Source: Lentisphaerota bacterium (lineage in GTDB: Bacteria > Verrucomicrobiota > Lentisphaeria > Victivallales > Victivallaceae). Taken from it: DNA of 55,304 nucleotides. The translations under genes were made by a program, and so were the position numbers. This document shows, piece after piece, positions 24,572-33,675 of the stretch. A model generated the notes under the pieces. The model was not told where the DNA came from. It made no database searches and saw nothing but the letters and a program-made list of their open reading frames with translations. Each line of letters begins with the position of its first letter. Positions within the stretch are counted from its first letter, which is position 1. Location of the stretch: contig JAAEMX010000305.1 in NCBI GenBank assembly GCA_024225035.1, forward strand, positions 1 to 55,304. Direction: 5' to 3'.

Positions 24572-27199
24572 TTAGAGAGAACGAGGGGGCACTTTACGGA
24601 TAATACCTGAATCTCCGTCAACCTCGACCATTTCGCCGTCTGACCACAAACTTGTGGCATTTTCTATTCCGGTCACACAAGGTAATCCATATTCTCTTGC
24701 TACTAAAGCACCATGCTGTAAGGCTCCGCCAACTTCCAGGATAACAGCTGAGGCATTTACAAATAAAGTTGTCCAGGCTGGGTCTGTTGCTCTTGCAACT
24801 AGTATATCCCCTTTATTAAAAGGTTTTTCAGTTGGGGTGTGCATTACTTTTACGGGGCCTTTAGCGACTCCTGCCGATACAGATGTACCTGGTATTTCTC
24901 CTGGTTTTGCTTTTCTGGCGGGAGCTCTGAGTATTAATCCTCTTGAATCAAATATAGTAGGTAGCTTGGGGTATTTACGAAACCTGTCGGTAAGTGCAGT
25001 ATTTTTCAAAACAATGGCCCGAGCGTCAATGTCGTTGTTGATTGTGCAGCGGCTCAATTCATTCAGATTAAGTTCAAAAGCTTGTTCTGCAGAGTCCAGG
25101 CGGTCAGCTTTATACAGGTCTTTGCCTATTTGCTGTATTTTTTGCCGGATCAAATCAACTGCATAAATTGCGTAGTATTTATGGGTTTCTCTGTAACCGG
25201 CAAAAGTTTCAATGTATCTATATATAAATTTCACTAATTTGGCTTTAAAGAGTCTATTTTTGGATGCCAGTTTATAAATATTATCAAAGGCTTTTTTTCT
25301 CTTTGTTTCAAGTTTTTTGAAATTATTAACAGGTGACGGTTCACCTTCGCTTGTTCTCACAGAGAAGACCATATCTACTAATGGCTGCGGATTATCTCTA
25401 TATCTTGGGGATGCTGGTTCAAGCTCATCAGGGCAACGATGGCCATAGGCATTTAAAAATTTATTCCAAGCTTCTTTGAGTTCACTCGGAAGAGAGTTAT
25501 CAGTTAATTTCTGGAAAAACTGTTTCTTGTCCATTTTAGCAGGAATAAATGTTGATAGTTTATATAACTCCATCCCCATTTTGGTAGTAACGTTATTGGG
25601 TAAAGCTAGTTCAAGAGATTCCAGGTCTGTTTCCTGAGCATCTGGAATAAACTTCTTTATACATCTGAGCAGGCCTCTTGCAGAGAGGGCAAGCGGAGCT
25701 CCATGTTTAAATATCAAAACAACAAGCTTTTTCAATAATTTGTCGGTAAAAATATCTATGGGTAAGTCTCTTTCACTGAGTTTTTTCGCGTATTTTTCAA
25801 AAGCCTTGAATTTACGATGATTCAGTTTGTCTGTATATGCCGGGAATAGCAGACCTCGTAACAGATATGGGGCTGCCTTAAAAACAATATGCAATACGGT
25901 TAGTTTGAATTTAAGCTTATGGGATTTAGTCCTTTTATAAATATTTTCATCAATATTTATTATTATTTTTGCGGAAAGCGGGTCCATGTTTTGAATAAAA
26001 TTTACAGCGTTATTTTTGCCGACGAAACTAAATAAATTTGACAAGTTTGCATACATCCTGCCAGCTGTTATCCACAGTAATGAATTTTTGGGTGAAAGGT
26101 GCGGTTTTTTGAAGAATATATATCGGCACAGATGATCAAAAAAGCTTATGTATATTGATGTTCCTGCTGCGGAAAGCGGTTTGTAGAGACCTTGGACGCT
26201 GATTGTCATATCCTGATACAGAACTTTTCTTTTGCATGATATTGTTTGCATTTCTTCAGGCAAAGGGAAGTAAGTTGTGATTGGACGTGCCTGCAGGAGA
26301 TACAGCTTTTCTTTGTAGAATGCCCATTCAATATCCATTGGTTTGTTGTAAATATTTTCAACTTCTGTAATCAGTTCAGTTATAAGTTTTGCTTTCTCGT
26401 TATCAAGTGTGTTTTGACTGGATTTGAAGTTCTGCTTTTCAAAAGTTCCTCCCTCATCATTCAGCCATATCGACTGCTCTTTACTGCCTGTTATTTTGCT
26501 TTTTATCTTATATCCGATTCGGTCAATAATATATGTGTCTGGAGTGATAACGCCGGATACAACGCTTTCTCCTAAGCCCCAGTTACTGTTAATAACAACT
26601 TCGTCATAGTTATTCGTAAATGGATTGAGAGAAAAACCGACACCTGAAATTTCACTTGGAATCTGTTGTTGTATTATGACTGCTATTTTGGGATCGCAGA
26701 TATCAAAATTGTTTTCTTTTTTATAAGCGTATATTCTTGGATCAAGACAAGATGCAAACACTTGCCTTATAGACTGCTGGAGGTTGTTATTAGTAATGCC
26801 AAGCTCAGTCTCATAAATTCCTGCGAAAGAGCTTCCCTCCAAGTCTTCTTCAGGAGAAGATGAGCGAACCGCAAATATACTGTCTGGGGGGGATTTGCAG
26901 GTCATTTCTGACAATGTTGAAAGTTGGAGTTGGGAAAAAGATAATTTAAGAGCAAAGTCTTTTATTTCTTTACAAAGCTTTAACTGTTTTGTTTCAACTG
27001 AATCTATGAATAAATTCCAGACATCAGACCTTTTGATATCTGCAATCCAGGGTGCAAAAAAACTTACAGTCAAAATAAATCCGGGAGGTACAGGCAGTTT
27101 TTTTTTCGAACCTTTTATCAGAGATAACCCTTTGCCTCCAACTTCTGAAATTTCTGGCGCGGAGGAACTCGGAAACTTATAAACTAACTTTTCCTTCAT
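24572..27199 (-). CDS. PEP-synthase/rifampin phosphotransferase-like dikinase
   Basis: ATG 27199 with GAGG nine bases upstream gives 875 residues. The N-terminal ATP-grasp domain (about 1-320) shows ISEVGGKGLSLI, FAVRSSSPEEDLEGSSFAG and MDIEWAFYKEKLYLLQARPI. The middle 330-750 is a helical segment. The C-terminal phosphohistidine domain (about 775-870) has TDPAWTTLF and the catalytic His829 in GGALQHGALVAREYGLPCV. This ATP-grasp, helical, swivelling-His order fits rifampin phosphotransferase and other PEP-synthase-like enzymes rather than true PpsA, which carries a PEP/pyruvate TIM barrel at the end. Such enzymes phosphorylate small molecules with ATP, releasing AMP and phosphate. The natural substrate here is unknown. 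Confidence 0.8.
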   Translation of the reverse strand: MKEKLVYKFPSSSAPEISEVGGKGLSLIKGSKKKLPVPPGFILTVSFFAPWIADIKRSDVWNLFIDSVETKQLKLCKEIKDFALKLSFSQLQLSTLSEMTCKSPPDSIFAVRSSSPEEDLEGSSFAGIYETELGITNNNLQQSIRQVFASCLDPRIYAYKKENNFDICDPKIAVIIQQQIPSEISGVGFSLNPFTNNYDEVVINSNWGLGESVVSGVITPDTYIIDRIGYKIKSKITGSKEQSIWLNDEGGTFEKQNFKSSQNTLDNEKAKLITELITEVENIYNKPMDIEWAFYKEKLYLLQARPITTYFPLPEEMQTISCKRKVLYQDMTISVQGLYKPLSAAGTSIYISFFDHLCRYIFFKKPHLSPKNSLLWITAGRMYANLSNLFSFVGKNNAVNFIQNMDPLSAKIIINIDENIYKRTKSHKLKFKLTVLHIVFKAAPYLLRGLLFPAYTDKLNHRKFKAFEKYAKKLSERDLPIDIFTDKLLKKLVVLIFKHGAPLALSARGLLRCIKKFIPDAQETDLESLELALPNNVTTKMGMELYKLSTFIPAKMDKKQFFQKLTDNSLPSELKEAWNKFLNAYGHRCPDELEPASPRYRDNPQPLVDMVFSVRTSEGEPSPVNNFKKLETKRKKAFDNIYKLASKNRLFKAKLVKFIYRYIETFAGYRETHKYYAIYAVDLIRQKIQQIGKDLYKADRLDSAEQAFELNLNELSRCTINNDIDARAIVLKNTALTDRFRKYPKLPTIFDSRGLILRAPARKAKPGEIPGTSVSAGVAKGPVKVMHTPTEKPFNKGDILVARATDPAWTTLFVNASAVILEVGGALQHGALVAREYGLPCVTGIENATSLWSDGEMVEVDGDSGIIRKVPPRSL

Positions 27200-27455
27200 C
27201 TTGATTACCTCACCATACATAACTTCAGCTTAGAAAGCATTACGGTTGTTGATGTAGAATTCAGTTTTTATGACACGCAAATTGTGATGTTTGTTAAATC
27301 AATCTGTAGTTGATATAATGTCCCATCAGTTTTTTTTCAAGGAGAGAAGAAGCTAAGTTGATTATTTTCCGTTCATTTTTGTGACAAGGGAGATCGAGAA
27401 TCATTATTTTGAGGTTCAGTGAACATTTATCCAGGCAAGGAACCTGAGTGAATGT

Positions 27456-27493
27456 AAAAAGCCGCCGTGATTTTTTATATTAATAACGGCGAC
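27456..27493 (-). terminator. Rho-independent terminator downstream of the permuted-papain-like gene
   Basis: On the minus strand GTCGCCGT (27493-27486) pairs with ACGGCGGC (27468-27461, one G-U), followed by TTTTT (27460-27456). It lies about 50 bases after the stop at 27545. The rest of 27200-27544 shows nothing else recognisable. Confidence 0.75.
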
Positions 27494-27544
27494 AATATTA
27501 CTCTGAAACTTAATTCTTATTAAGTCCTGTGATACAAATGCCGA

Positions 27545-28667
27545 TTAATCCCATACTACTACTACTTTTTTAATGACGGGATCTGCCTTACGGAGGTTTA
27601 ATGAACTTGAAGATAGAGAGAGACTTATTTTTCTTTTAAGCATGCTTGAACTGTTGCCGCTGAATAATGGTTTCTCTACAACTTGTTTTAAAGCTAGCTC
27701 TTTAAGAAAAAGAAGTCTTTTTAAGAAACTGCCCGTCGGGTTTATTTTATTAATTGACAAATCAGCTATAAAAGTATCAATTATATTTTCAAATTCCAAG
27801 CTGGAGTTCTTAAATTTTGAGGATTCTAGCTGCAGAATAAGTTTTCTCGCCAAACTAAAATTATGTCTTTTGGGGTGGTACAGGCTTGCTGAATAGATAT
27901 AATCATTCAATAATTGAATAGCAAGAGTAAATAAATGAGTTTGCAGCTTTTTCTCATCTATATGTTCCCTTAATTCTTCAGTAGTGCTAGGGCAACTTAC
28001 CATTTGTGGAATATTTCTAAAAGCTATCCGATAATAACTATTGGGATAAGATACTATTTCTGGAGTATGCAAACTAGGAGTTATGGAACTTCCATCCTCC
28101 ATAATGTAATACCAGCCTTCACTGCAGTTATGGCGATAAGTTAACTCTGTATATTGGAAAAATTCATCACTTTTATTGACGGCAGAAGGGAATTCATAAT
28201 TGACCAGCAAACCGTCAATAATGCCCAGTCGCATCAAAAATTTTGTTGCGTACTTGTGACAGTTGAAATATTTTACATTAAAATCAGGCCCTCTGTAGAT
28301 TTTTTCATTTATACTTTCTACGTTAAGTTTTCTGTCTTCTAAAATAAGTTGTTCCGCTTTTTCATAGACAGACTTTTTGATACGATAATTTCTAAAGTAA
28401 AAAGGTGTTCCTAAGATATCACAATATCGGTTTAATTCATTTTTAAGATATCCTTGAGTAGAATTGCCGGTAATTAATCCTTTAAAAAGAGAGATGTTGG
28501 TTTCTCGTCTTCCATAAAGTCCATAAGCAGCTTTTACTTCCCATGTGTAGCCATCATGTTCTGATAAAAATATCAGTGCATGTCCTGGTGTGAATAATGC
28601 TCTTCCGTCTGGTCGCGTATTATCTCTCTGTCCTGTCTTTATATAGTGCGTAGCTTACTAAGTACAT
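27545..28667 (-). CDS. Permuted papain-like (LRAT/PPPDE/NlpC type) protein, frameshifted near its start
   Basis: One minus-strand frame is open from 28654 to the stop at 27545 (370 codons) but has no usable start until TTG 28237/ATG 28234. An ATG at 28667 in the neighbouring frame gives MYLVSYALYK, which continues naturally into the main frame (TGQRDNTRPDGRALF...) if one base is skipped at about 28637-28640. The full product is thus near 373 residues. It carries His in FTPGHALIFLSEH (about residue 28) and Cys in YFNCHKYATKFLMRLGI (about residue 135). His before Cys, with NCxxY/F at a helix start, is the circularly permuted papain order of LRAT, PPPDE and some NlpC/P60 proteins. No signal peptide is seen. 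It may be a pseudogene, a sequencing error, or an internal start. Substrate unknown. Confidence 0.55.
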
Positions 28668-28877
28668 TTGTGGGGTATAACCTGTCAGTTGAAATTAGAT
28701 ATTATCCCTTTATATAAGCTACCCGTACTTTTATAGATGTTTTTAATTTTGATTTTGTTCTGCCATAAAAATAAAAAAATATTAATATTTTTTATGCTCA
28801 AATAATGCTTTAAAGGTTGTTTGTTTTAACTAAATAAGTTAGGGATAAGTAAGCTATTATGAGGCTGCAGAATGAAC

Positions 28878-28902
28878 AGGAAGCTTTTTAGCAAAGCTTC
28901 CT
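28878..28902. other. Strong hairpin downstream of the DHA2 exporter gene
   Basis: AGGAAGCTTT (28878-28887) pairs perfectly with AAAGCTTCCT (28893-28902) around a 5-base loop. It lies 33 bases past the exporter stop on the minus strand. There is no good T tract, so it may be a weak terminator or an RNA 3' end structure. Confidence 0.5.
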
Positions 28903-28934
28903 CAACAATTGTTGCAGTATTTATAAAATATTTT

Positions 28935-30428
28935 TCAGCATTTAGGGTTTGTATCAGCTTTGACTAAAACTCTTGGAAGTAATATTTTTCTATTAAAGTA
29001 TATGAAAAATAATATTCCTGCCGCCAGTGAAACTATTGCGCAAGACACTGATAGCGCAGACAAAATTTTAATTAGCTTCTGACTCGCTGTAAGTGAGGAG
29101 TAAAAAGAATAGAATTTAATAATTACTTCTGAAAAGGTCAGCCCGGTAACACCGGCAATCATGCTGCTCAGATAAAAGAAACCTGAAACAATTCCTCCTT
29201 TTTCTTCCGGAACTCCTTTCAGAACAAAGCATAGCAAGCCTGGAGCATTAATGCTGAAGGCAATAGAAAATATTATAATTGAAGCGAAGAACAATATCCA
29301 GGAACCGCTTGCCGCAAACCATATCAACAGAAAATTTGAAAGGAACAAACCTATGAAACTTAATATGAGTGGATGTTTTAAATTAAATTTATCCAGAAGG
29401 ATTCCACCGAAAGGAGTGAGCAATCCAAACAATAATGTCATTGGCAGCAGGTATATCCCGGCTTTAAAAGGGCTGAATCCGTGTTCCTTTTGCAAATAAA
29501 TGCTAAGGATATACAGCAGGATGTAAAAGCATATGAAAGCAGCAAACCTTCCAACACAGCCAAGAAAAACTTTGGGATACTCACGAAAAATTGAAAAATC
29601 AACAGCGGGGGAAGCTGTTTTTTTCTCGAATAAATAGAACCATACAGACATTATTATAGTTATTAAAGGTAAAATTATAAGTCGGATAAAACTGTACTTG
29701 AGAAAAGAAGGTTGCTCAATACTTATTACAAGGGCAACTATGAGCACTGACAGCAGTGCTGTTCCTAGATAATCAACTTTTTCACGAGGCTTTGTTTCTG
29801 TTTTTTTCTCTGTTTTGCTAAATAGAATCATCAGTAGTGATACCACTAAAAACGGTGTTCCGGCAAGAAAAAGCCATCTCCAGCTAAAATAGTGGATCAG
29901 CATGCCTCCGAAGAACAAGCCAGATACAATAGATAAACCGATTACTCCATTTAAAACTCCGGCTGCGGTTCCTTTTTTGTCCTTTGAGTAAGCCTGATAC
30001 TCTAAAATAATAAGCGGAGAATATGATACCCCGGCACCCAGCCCCTGTAATAGCCTTCCGGAAAGGAGCTGCCAGTATTCTTGAGCCAGTCCTGAGGCAA
30101 CGAGACCTAATATAAAGACAATACCGCCAGCAATGGCTATTTTTTTGTGTCCATAAATATCTCCAAGTCGTCCGCCGATGATGACAGTGGCAACCATTGG
30201 GATTAGAAAGATTGTTATCATCCACTGTGTCAACCCAAGAGGTACTCCGAATGCATCAGCTATCGCAACTAGAGATAAATTAACTCCGGAAAATCCCAGG
30301 TTCAGTGTAAACAGGGTGCTTAAAGTTCCGGCAACCAATAAGGCATTTTTCATACCTGATTTTTCATCGTTAAGGTCGTTAACTTCTGGTATTTCATTAT
30401 CAAAAGCAGCGCTTTTGTTATCTTGCAT
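28935..30428 (-). CDS. MFS exporter, DHA2 (EmrB/QacA) family, 14 TM
   Basis: The 497-residue protein has about 14 membrane segments. The loop 2-3 motif GGRLGDIYGHKKIAIAG and the motif RLLQGLGAGVSYSPLIIL of drug:H+ antiporters are clear. AAGGA nine bases before ATG 30428 gives the start. It is directly downstream of the opine-dehydrogenase-like gene on the same strand, with 71 bases and a hairpin between. That pairing is reminiscent of opine metallophore loci in which an MFS pump exports the product, but no nicotianamine-synthase-like gene is seen. The substrate is therefore open. Confidence 0.88.
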   Translation of the reverse strand: MQDNKSAAFDNEIPEVNDLNDEKSGMKNALLVAGTLSTLFTLNLGFSGVNLSLVAIADAFGVPLGLTQWMITIFLIPMVATVIIGGRLGDIYGHKKIAIAGGIVFILGLVASGLAQEYWQLLSGRLLQGLGAGVSYSPLIILEYQAYSKDKKGTAAGVLNGVIGLSIVSGLFFGGMLIHYFSWRWLFLAGTPFLVVSLLMILFSKTEKKTETKPREKVDYLGTALLSVLIVALVISIEQPSFLKYSFIRLIILPLITIIMSVWFYLFEKKTASPAVDFSIFREYPKVFLGCVGRFAAFICFYILLYILSIYLQKEHGFSPFKAGIYLLPMTLLFGLLTPFGGILLDKFNLKHPLILSFIGLFLSNFLLIWFAASGSWILFFASIIIFSIAFSINAPGLLCFVLKGVPEEKGGIVSGFFYLSSMIAGVTGLTFSEVIIKFYSFYSSLTASQKLIKILSALSVSCAIVSLAAGILFFIYFNRKILLPRVLVKADTNPKC

Positions 30429-30460
30429 TTTACTAATTCCTTTTTTGTCAGTTTATTCAA

Positions 30461-30492
30461 GACTTCAGCCCAAAAAACAACGGGCTGAAGTC
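30461..30492 (-). other. Perfect 11-bp hairpin between the opine dehydrogenase and exporter genes
   Basis: GACTTCAGCCC (30461-30471) and GGGCTGAAGTC (30482-30492) flank a 10-base loop. It starts 8 bases after the upstream gene's stop. The T run sits in the loop rather than after the stem, so it is a poor terminator. It could limit read-through into, or stabilise the mRNA of, the exporter gene. Confidence 0.5.
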
Positions 30493-30499
30493 AGTAAAA

Positions 30500-31558
30500 T
30501 TACCATTCATTCAAATTTAAATTTCTGAACTCATTTTCTCTTATTTTCAAATTTGTGTCAAGTAATTCAGACGCGAGATTAACTGTAAGTTTCAGCATTG
30601 GAGTTGGAACTCCAATTTTATCTGCCAGACATATCCACGGAACAACAGAGTAGGGGATGTCTTCTGTGAGGTATCTGTTGTTGACCAGTTCTGGCCCCTT
30701 GATCCTGTTATGGCATTGAGAATTTACCGCAAAATCATTGATTAGTTTGAAGTCGAAATCATATGCGTCATTGCTTAGTTTTACCACATCTTTCAAGTCG
30801 TGCCCCAGCGCTTTGGCAATAGACAGCCTTTCTGCATCAAGCTTACTGATTAATTTTGAAACTGATGGAGACATACCATCGCTGTAAAAATAGAATGAGT
30901 TGTCCTCATTCTCAATCCAGGCAGTGCTAAGTATGGAAGTTATAGGATGGAGCACTCCATTAACATTCTGAAGTCCTGTAGCTATAATATTCTTTCTCAT
31001 TATGAGTTCACAGGGAGTCAGAGGTTTAATTGTATCGATGATTTGTCTGTCAGCTTGTCTGTCAAGATTGTTAAATTTATGAATACCGGCAGAGAGGCAT
31101 TTTTTAATTCCCATAATATTGATGACCGCATTGCCTTCGTAACGGCATGCGAATGGGAGGCTGTCCGTTTCCACTACATTTAATTTCAAGGATGAGTTGC
31201 TATTCTCAAGTATTTCCCTTAAAGTTACCGAAGCGAAGTTGCCCGTAAAAACAATTATTATTTGTCCATCTCTCAAATGGGGGACGATATTTTGAAAAAT
31301 GTTTTTATGAGCAAACGATGGTACAACAATGCAGACAACATCAGCGTTTTCTACACATCTTACATCATTGGTTACGTTGCTTAAAGAAATGTTTCTCTTA
31401 AGAGCTCCTTTTATGATGATCTGTTTTGAATCTATAAAATCAGTGAAATTATCATCATAACCTTTGAGCGAACAAATTGTGACATCATGTTTGCAATACG
31501 ATTGCCAGGCTGCAAGAGCAATAGCTCCGTTGCCAGATCCCATTATTACTGTTTTCAT
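30500..31558 (-). CDS. Opine/octopine-nopaline dehydrogenase-family enzyme
   Basis: The 352-residue protein begins with a Rossmann dinucleotide motif, VIMGSGNGAIALAAW. It continues with the NAD-binding domain (VVCIVVPSFAHKNIF, IIIVFTGNFASVTLREIL) and the alpha-helical C-terminal domain of the octopine/nopaline dehydrogenase family, including NGVLHPITSIL with the catalytic-type His. These enzymes reduce an imine formed from an amino acid and a 2-oxo acid, or related substrates. It is followed by a DHA2 exporter. No other metallophore gene is evident, so metabolite identity is unknown. It sits in the AT-rich accessory part of the window. Confidence 0.82.
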   Translation of the reverse strand: MKTVIMGSGNGAIALAAWQSYCKHDVTICSLKGYDDNFTDFIDSKQIIIKGALKRNISLSNVTNDVRCVENADVVCIVVPSFAHKNIFQNIVPHLRDGQIIIVFTGNFASVTLREILENSNSSLKLNVVETDSLPFACRYEGNAVINIMGIKKCLSAGIHKFNNLDRQADRQIIDTIKPLTPCELIMRKNIIATGLQNVNGVLHPITSILSTAWIENEDNSFYFYSDGMSPSVSKLISKLDAERLSIAKALGHDLKDVVKLSNDAYDFDFKLINDFAVNSQCHNRIKGPELVNNRYLTEDIPYSVVPWICLADKIGVPTPMLKLTVNLASELLDTNLKIRENEFRNLNLNEW

Positions 31559-32120
31559 TAACTGGGTCCATTAAAATAATATATTTAGCTCAATGAAGAC
31601 AAGGGATAGAGAATCTCCGCCTCTTGCAACGGTGATATTTTTTCAAACGATGTCAGACAATATTGATTCTACCGTCTGTCTCCCCAGTCTATCATACTCG
31701 CAAGAAAATTAGTTGCCACTCGTTTAACAAGGCATAAAGAACCTCTATAAAACAGGGTGGTTTTGACTTTTCTCAGTTTCAATTATTTTCTGAAAAGTAC
31801 GAAATATTTTAAGTAGTCCCGGCATTATTTATTACAGACTTATTACTTCAGAGTCTGATGATTAGAATGCCTCATTTCCTATTGAGCGCAGCTATTATTG
31901 TTTCTCAGCAAGTCACAGACTTCGAATGTTTTATTTTGTGAACCTGATTATAAACGTGGAAAGCTTACTGTATTTTAAGGTTAGTTTCTTTTCAAGGTAT
32001 AAAAATGGTACATGCATACTTTTATTAGTAAATTATTGATATTGCCAGTTATAGCAAAACGGAACCAGGTCTCTTTGCTAGAAACATGATTCCGTTTTGA
32101 GAATTATTATAGAAGAGTTA
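31559..32120. other. Non-coding gap between the opine dehydrogenase gene and the GX2H protein A gene
   Basis: About 560 AT-rich bases hold no convincing gene on either strand. The right end contains the hairpin at 32055-32099 described separately, and the left end must hold the promoter of the opine dehydrogenase gene. I see no repeat or RNA gene. Confidence 0.5.
32055..32099 (-). terminator. Terminator-like hairpin after GX2H protein A
   Basis: On the minus strand CAAAACGGAA (32099-32090) pairs with TTCCGTTTTG (32064-32055). An inner stem GTTTCT/AGAGAC and a 5-base loop complete it. It lies 22 bases after the stop at 32121. The T run lies within the stem, so efficiency is uncertain. Confidence 0.55.
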
Positions 32121-33422
32121 TTATCCCCATGGTGGCCAAACAATATTTGCTGTTATACCATTTTGATTTACTAGTTCAAAGTCCGGGGTTTCTCCAGTCT
32201 TAACAATGAGAGCTACCGTTCTTTTGCCATATTTAGCAAGATTGCTTTTCAAGTAGTCCTGTAAAGGAGTAGCGTGTATTCCATACCCCTTTGGAATTTC
32301 TACGTGAACATCACCTATAGGGACAAAGGTTTTTGCAGTATTATATGCATCATTATAAATTCTGCTGGCAATAACATTATTTAATTTTATTCTTAAAGCC
32401 AGATTTTCCATAGCATTACTATAAACATCGTGAAGTTTATAACCTGCTTCAGGAAGATCATCTAGGTTGCAAAGTATCCGTTTTATTTCAAGGTCATCCT
32501 TGAATTTTTGAGTATTTATTTTGGGGTCCCAGGGTACCGGGTCGGCGCCAGGTTGCAAAATCATAACACCCGAAGTTAAGCAGTCGTCGTAAAATAATGT
32601 TCTGACTCTACTATCAACAAACCACTTTCCAACAGAATATGATGAAGGGGAGTATTTTTGAAGAAAATCTAGATGATTGTCTAGCCTGTTAGGGTTTTGG
32701 TAGTTCTTTATTGGTTTAAACTCAGTATCATCTTTTACGTATGTGGTGTTTTTACCATTTTGAACTGGTTTATACTGAGCACCATCTTCTCCTGTGTATA
32801 TAGTATTTCTTCGCTGATATGAGTTATGCAGGGTCATTAATTTTTCGTACCATAGAGCATGACCTTTAGAAATATCAATATTTTTTTGATCTCTTATATA
32901 AATGAAAAAGTCTTTTAAAAAAGAAAATGCAGGTGATTTATTATGACTATGTTCATGGCCCAAGACAAAAATATGATTCTGCTTATATATTTGAAACATT
33001 TGCTTAAGTACAACTTCAGCTTTTCTCTTGAAGGAATTCTCTATCTTATTTTTGTATTCCTGTAGGTATGCCCGGCACAATTTAAGGAAGTTTCCTCCTG
33101 TAAGTTTATCTCCCGGTAAATAATTATCCTTTCCAAATTGCAAATGAAAATTGTCAAACTTGAAATTTGGGTTATAACTTGAATTTTGTGGAAACTTGCT
33201 TTCTATGAATTCTAGAGCTTTAGTTTTTCCAGCTTTTTCCTTTTGGGTTCTTTTAAGTTTTCTATCCTTGCTGAAGCCCAAAGAAATACTATCATGAAAG
33301 TAAAAAGAATTATTGTCAAATCTGACATTTTCTTGCATGTATTTTATTTTATCTCTAAATATTCCAAGCAGGTTTTCTTCAATGTCTTTTACCTTCGAGT
33401 TCATTGCTCCTATATACTTCAA
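32121..33422 (-). CDS. GX2H (TIKI/TraB/EreA-like) superfamily candidate, paralogue A
   Basis: The 433-residue protein has no signal peptide or membrane segment. It is homologous along its length to the protein at 38168-39421. Shared blocks are FYFHDSIS.GF near residue 42, GHxHS followed by SFLKDF and LMxLHxxYxRR (155-205), NHxDFL, FYDDxLTxG, and a C-terminal IGxxH...LQDY...WPxW. Both GX2H motifs of the TIKI/TraB/EreA/ChaN superfamily are present: Gly155-His158 (VLGHEHSH) and Gly370-His373 (IGDVHVE), about 215 residues apart. That fold covers proteases and esterases. A tandem repeat of 17-18 residues (YKPVQN / FKPIKN, about 206-241) is absent from the paralogue. TTG 33422 with GGAGT eight bases upstream is the likely start; ATG 33404 is the alternative. 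Confidence 0.6.
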   Translation of the reverse strand: MKYIGAMNSKVKDIEENLLGIFRDKIKYMQENVRFDNNSFYFHDSISLGFSKDRKLKRTQKEKAGKTKALEFIESKFPQNSSYNPNFKFDNFHLQFGKDNYLPGDKLTGGNFLKLCRAYLQEYKNKIENSFKRKAEVVLKQMFQIYKQNHIFVLGHEHSHNKSPAFSFLKDFFIYIRDQKNIDISKGHALWYEKLMTLHNSYQRRNTIYTGEDGAQYKPVQNGKNTTYVKDDTEFKPIKNYQNPNRLDNHLDFLQKYSPSSYSVGKWFVDSRVRTLFYDDCLTSGVMILQPGADPVPWDPKINTQKFKDDLEIKRILCNLDDLPEAGYKLHDVYSNAMENLALRIKLNNVIASRIYNDAYNTAKTFVPIGDVHVEIPKGYGIHATPLQDYLKSNLAKYGKRTVALIVKTGETPDFELVNQNGITANIVWPPWG

Positions 33423-33675
33423 TTTAATTACTCCGAGTGGTTACGATGTTTAATGTTTTTACTATTAGATGGTTATTGCATTATTAGACTGGTAGTATTT
33501 GTTTTAGTTCTTAGTTTAAACAGGACATTTTATTTCTTATAATGATGTGTTAATTCGTATTGAGAATGGTACACATGCTATGATCTGGAACTCTTTAAGT
33601 TAAAAAGTAACCTTTGAGGCTAATACGCTTTAGTTATTTTTTTATTAATAGATTAAATTATCATCATTTCTGCGC

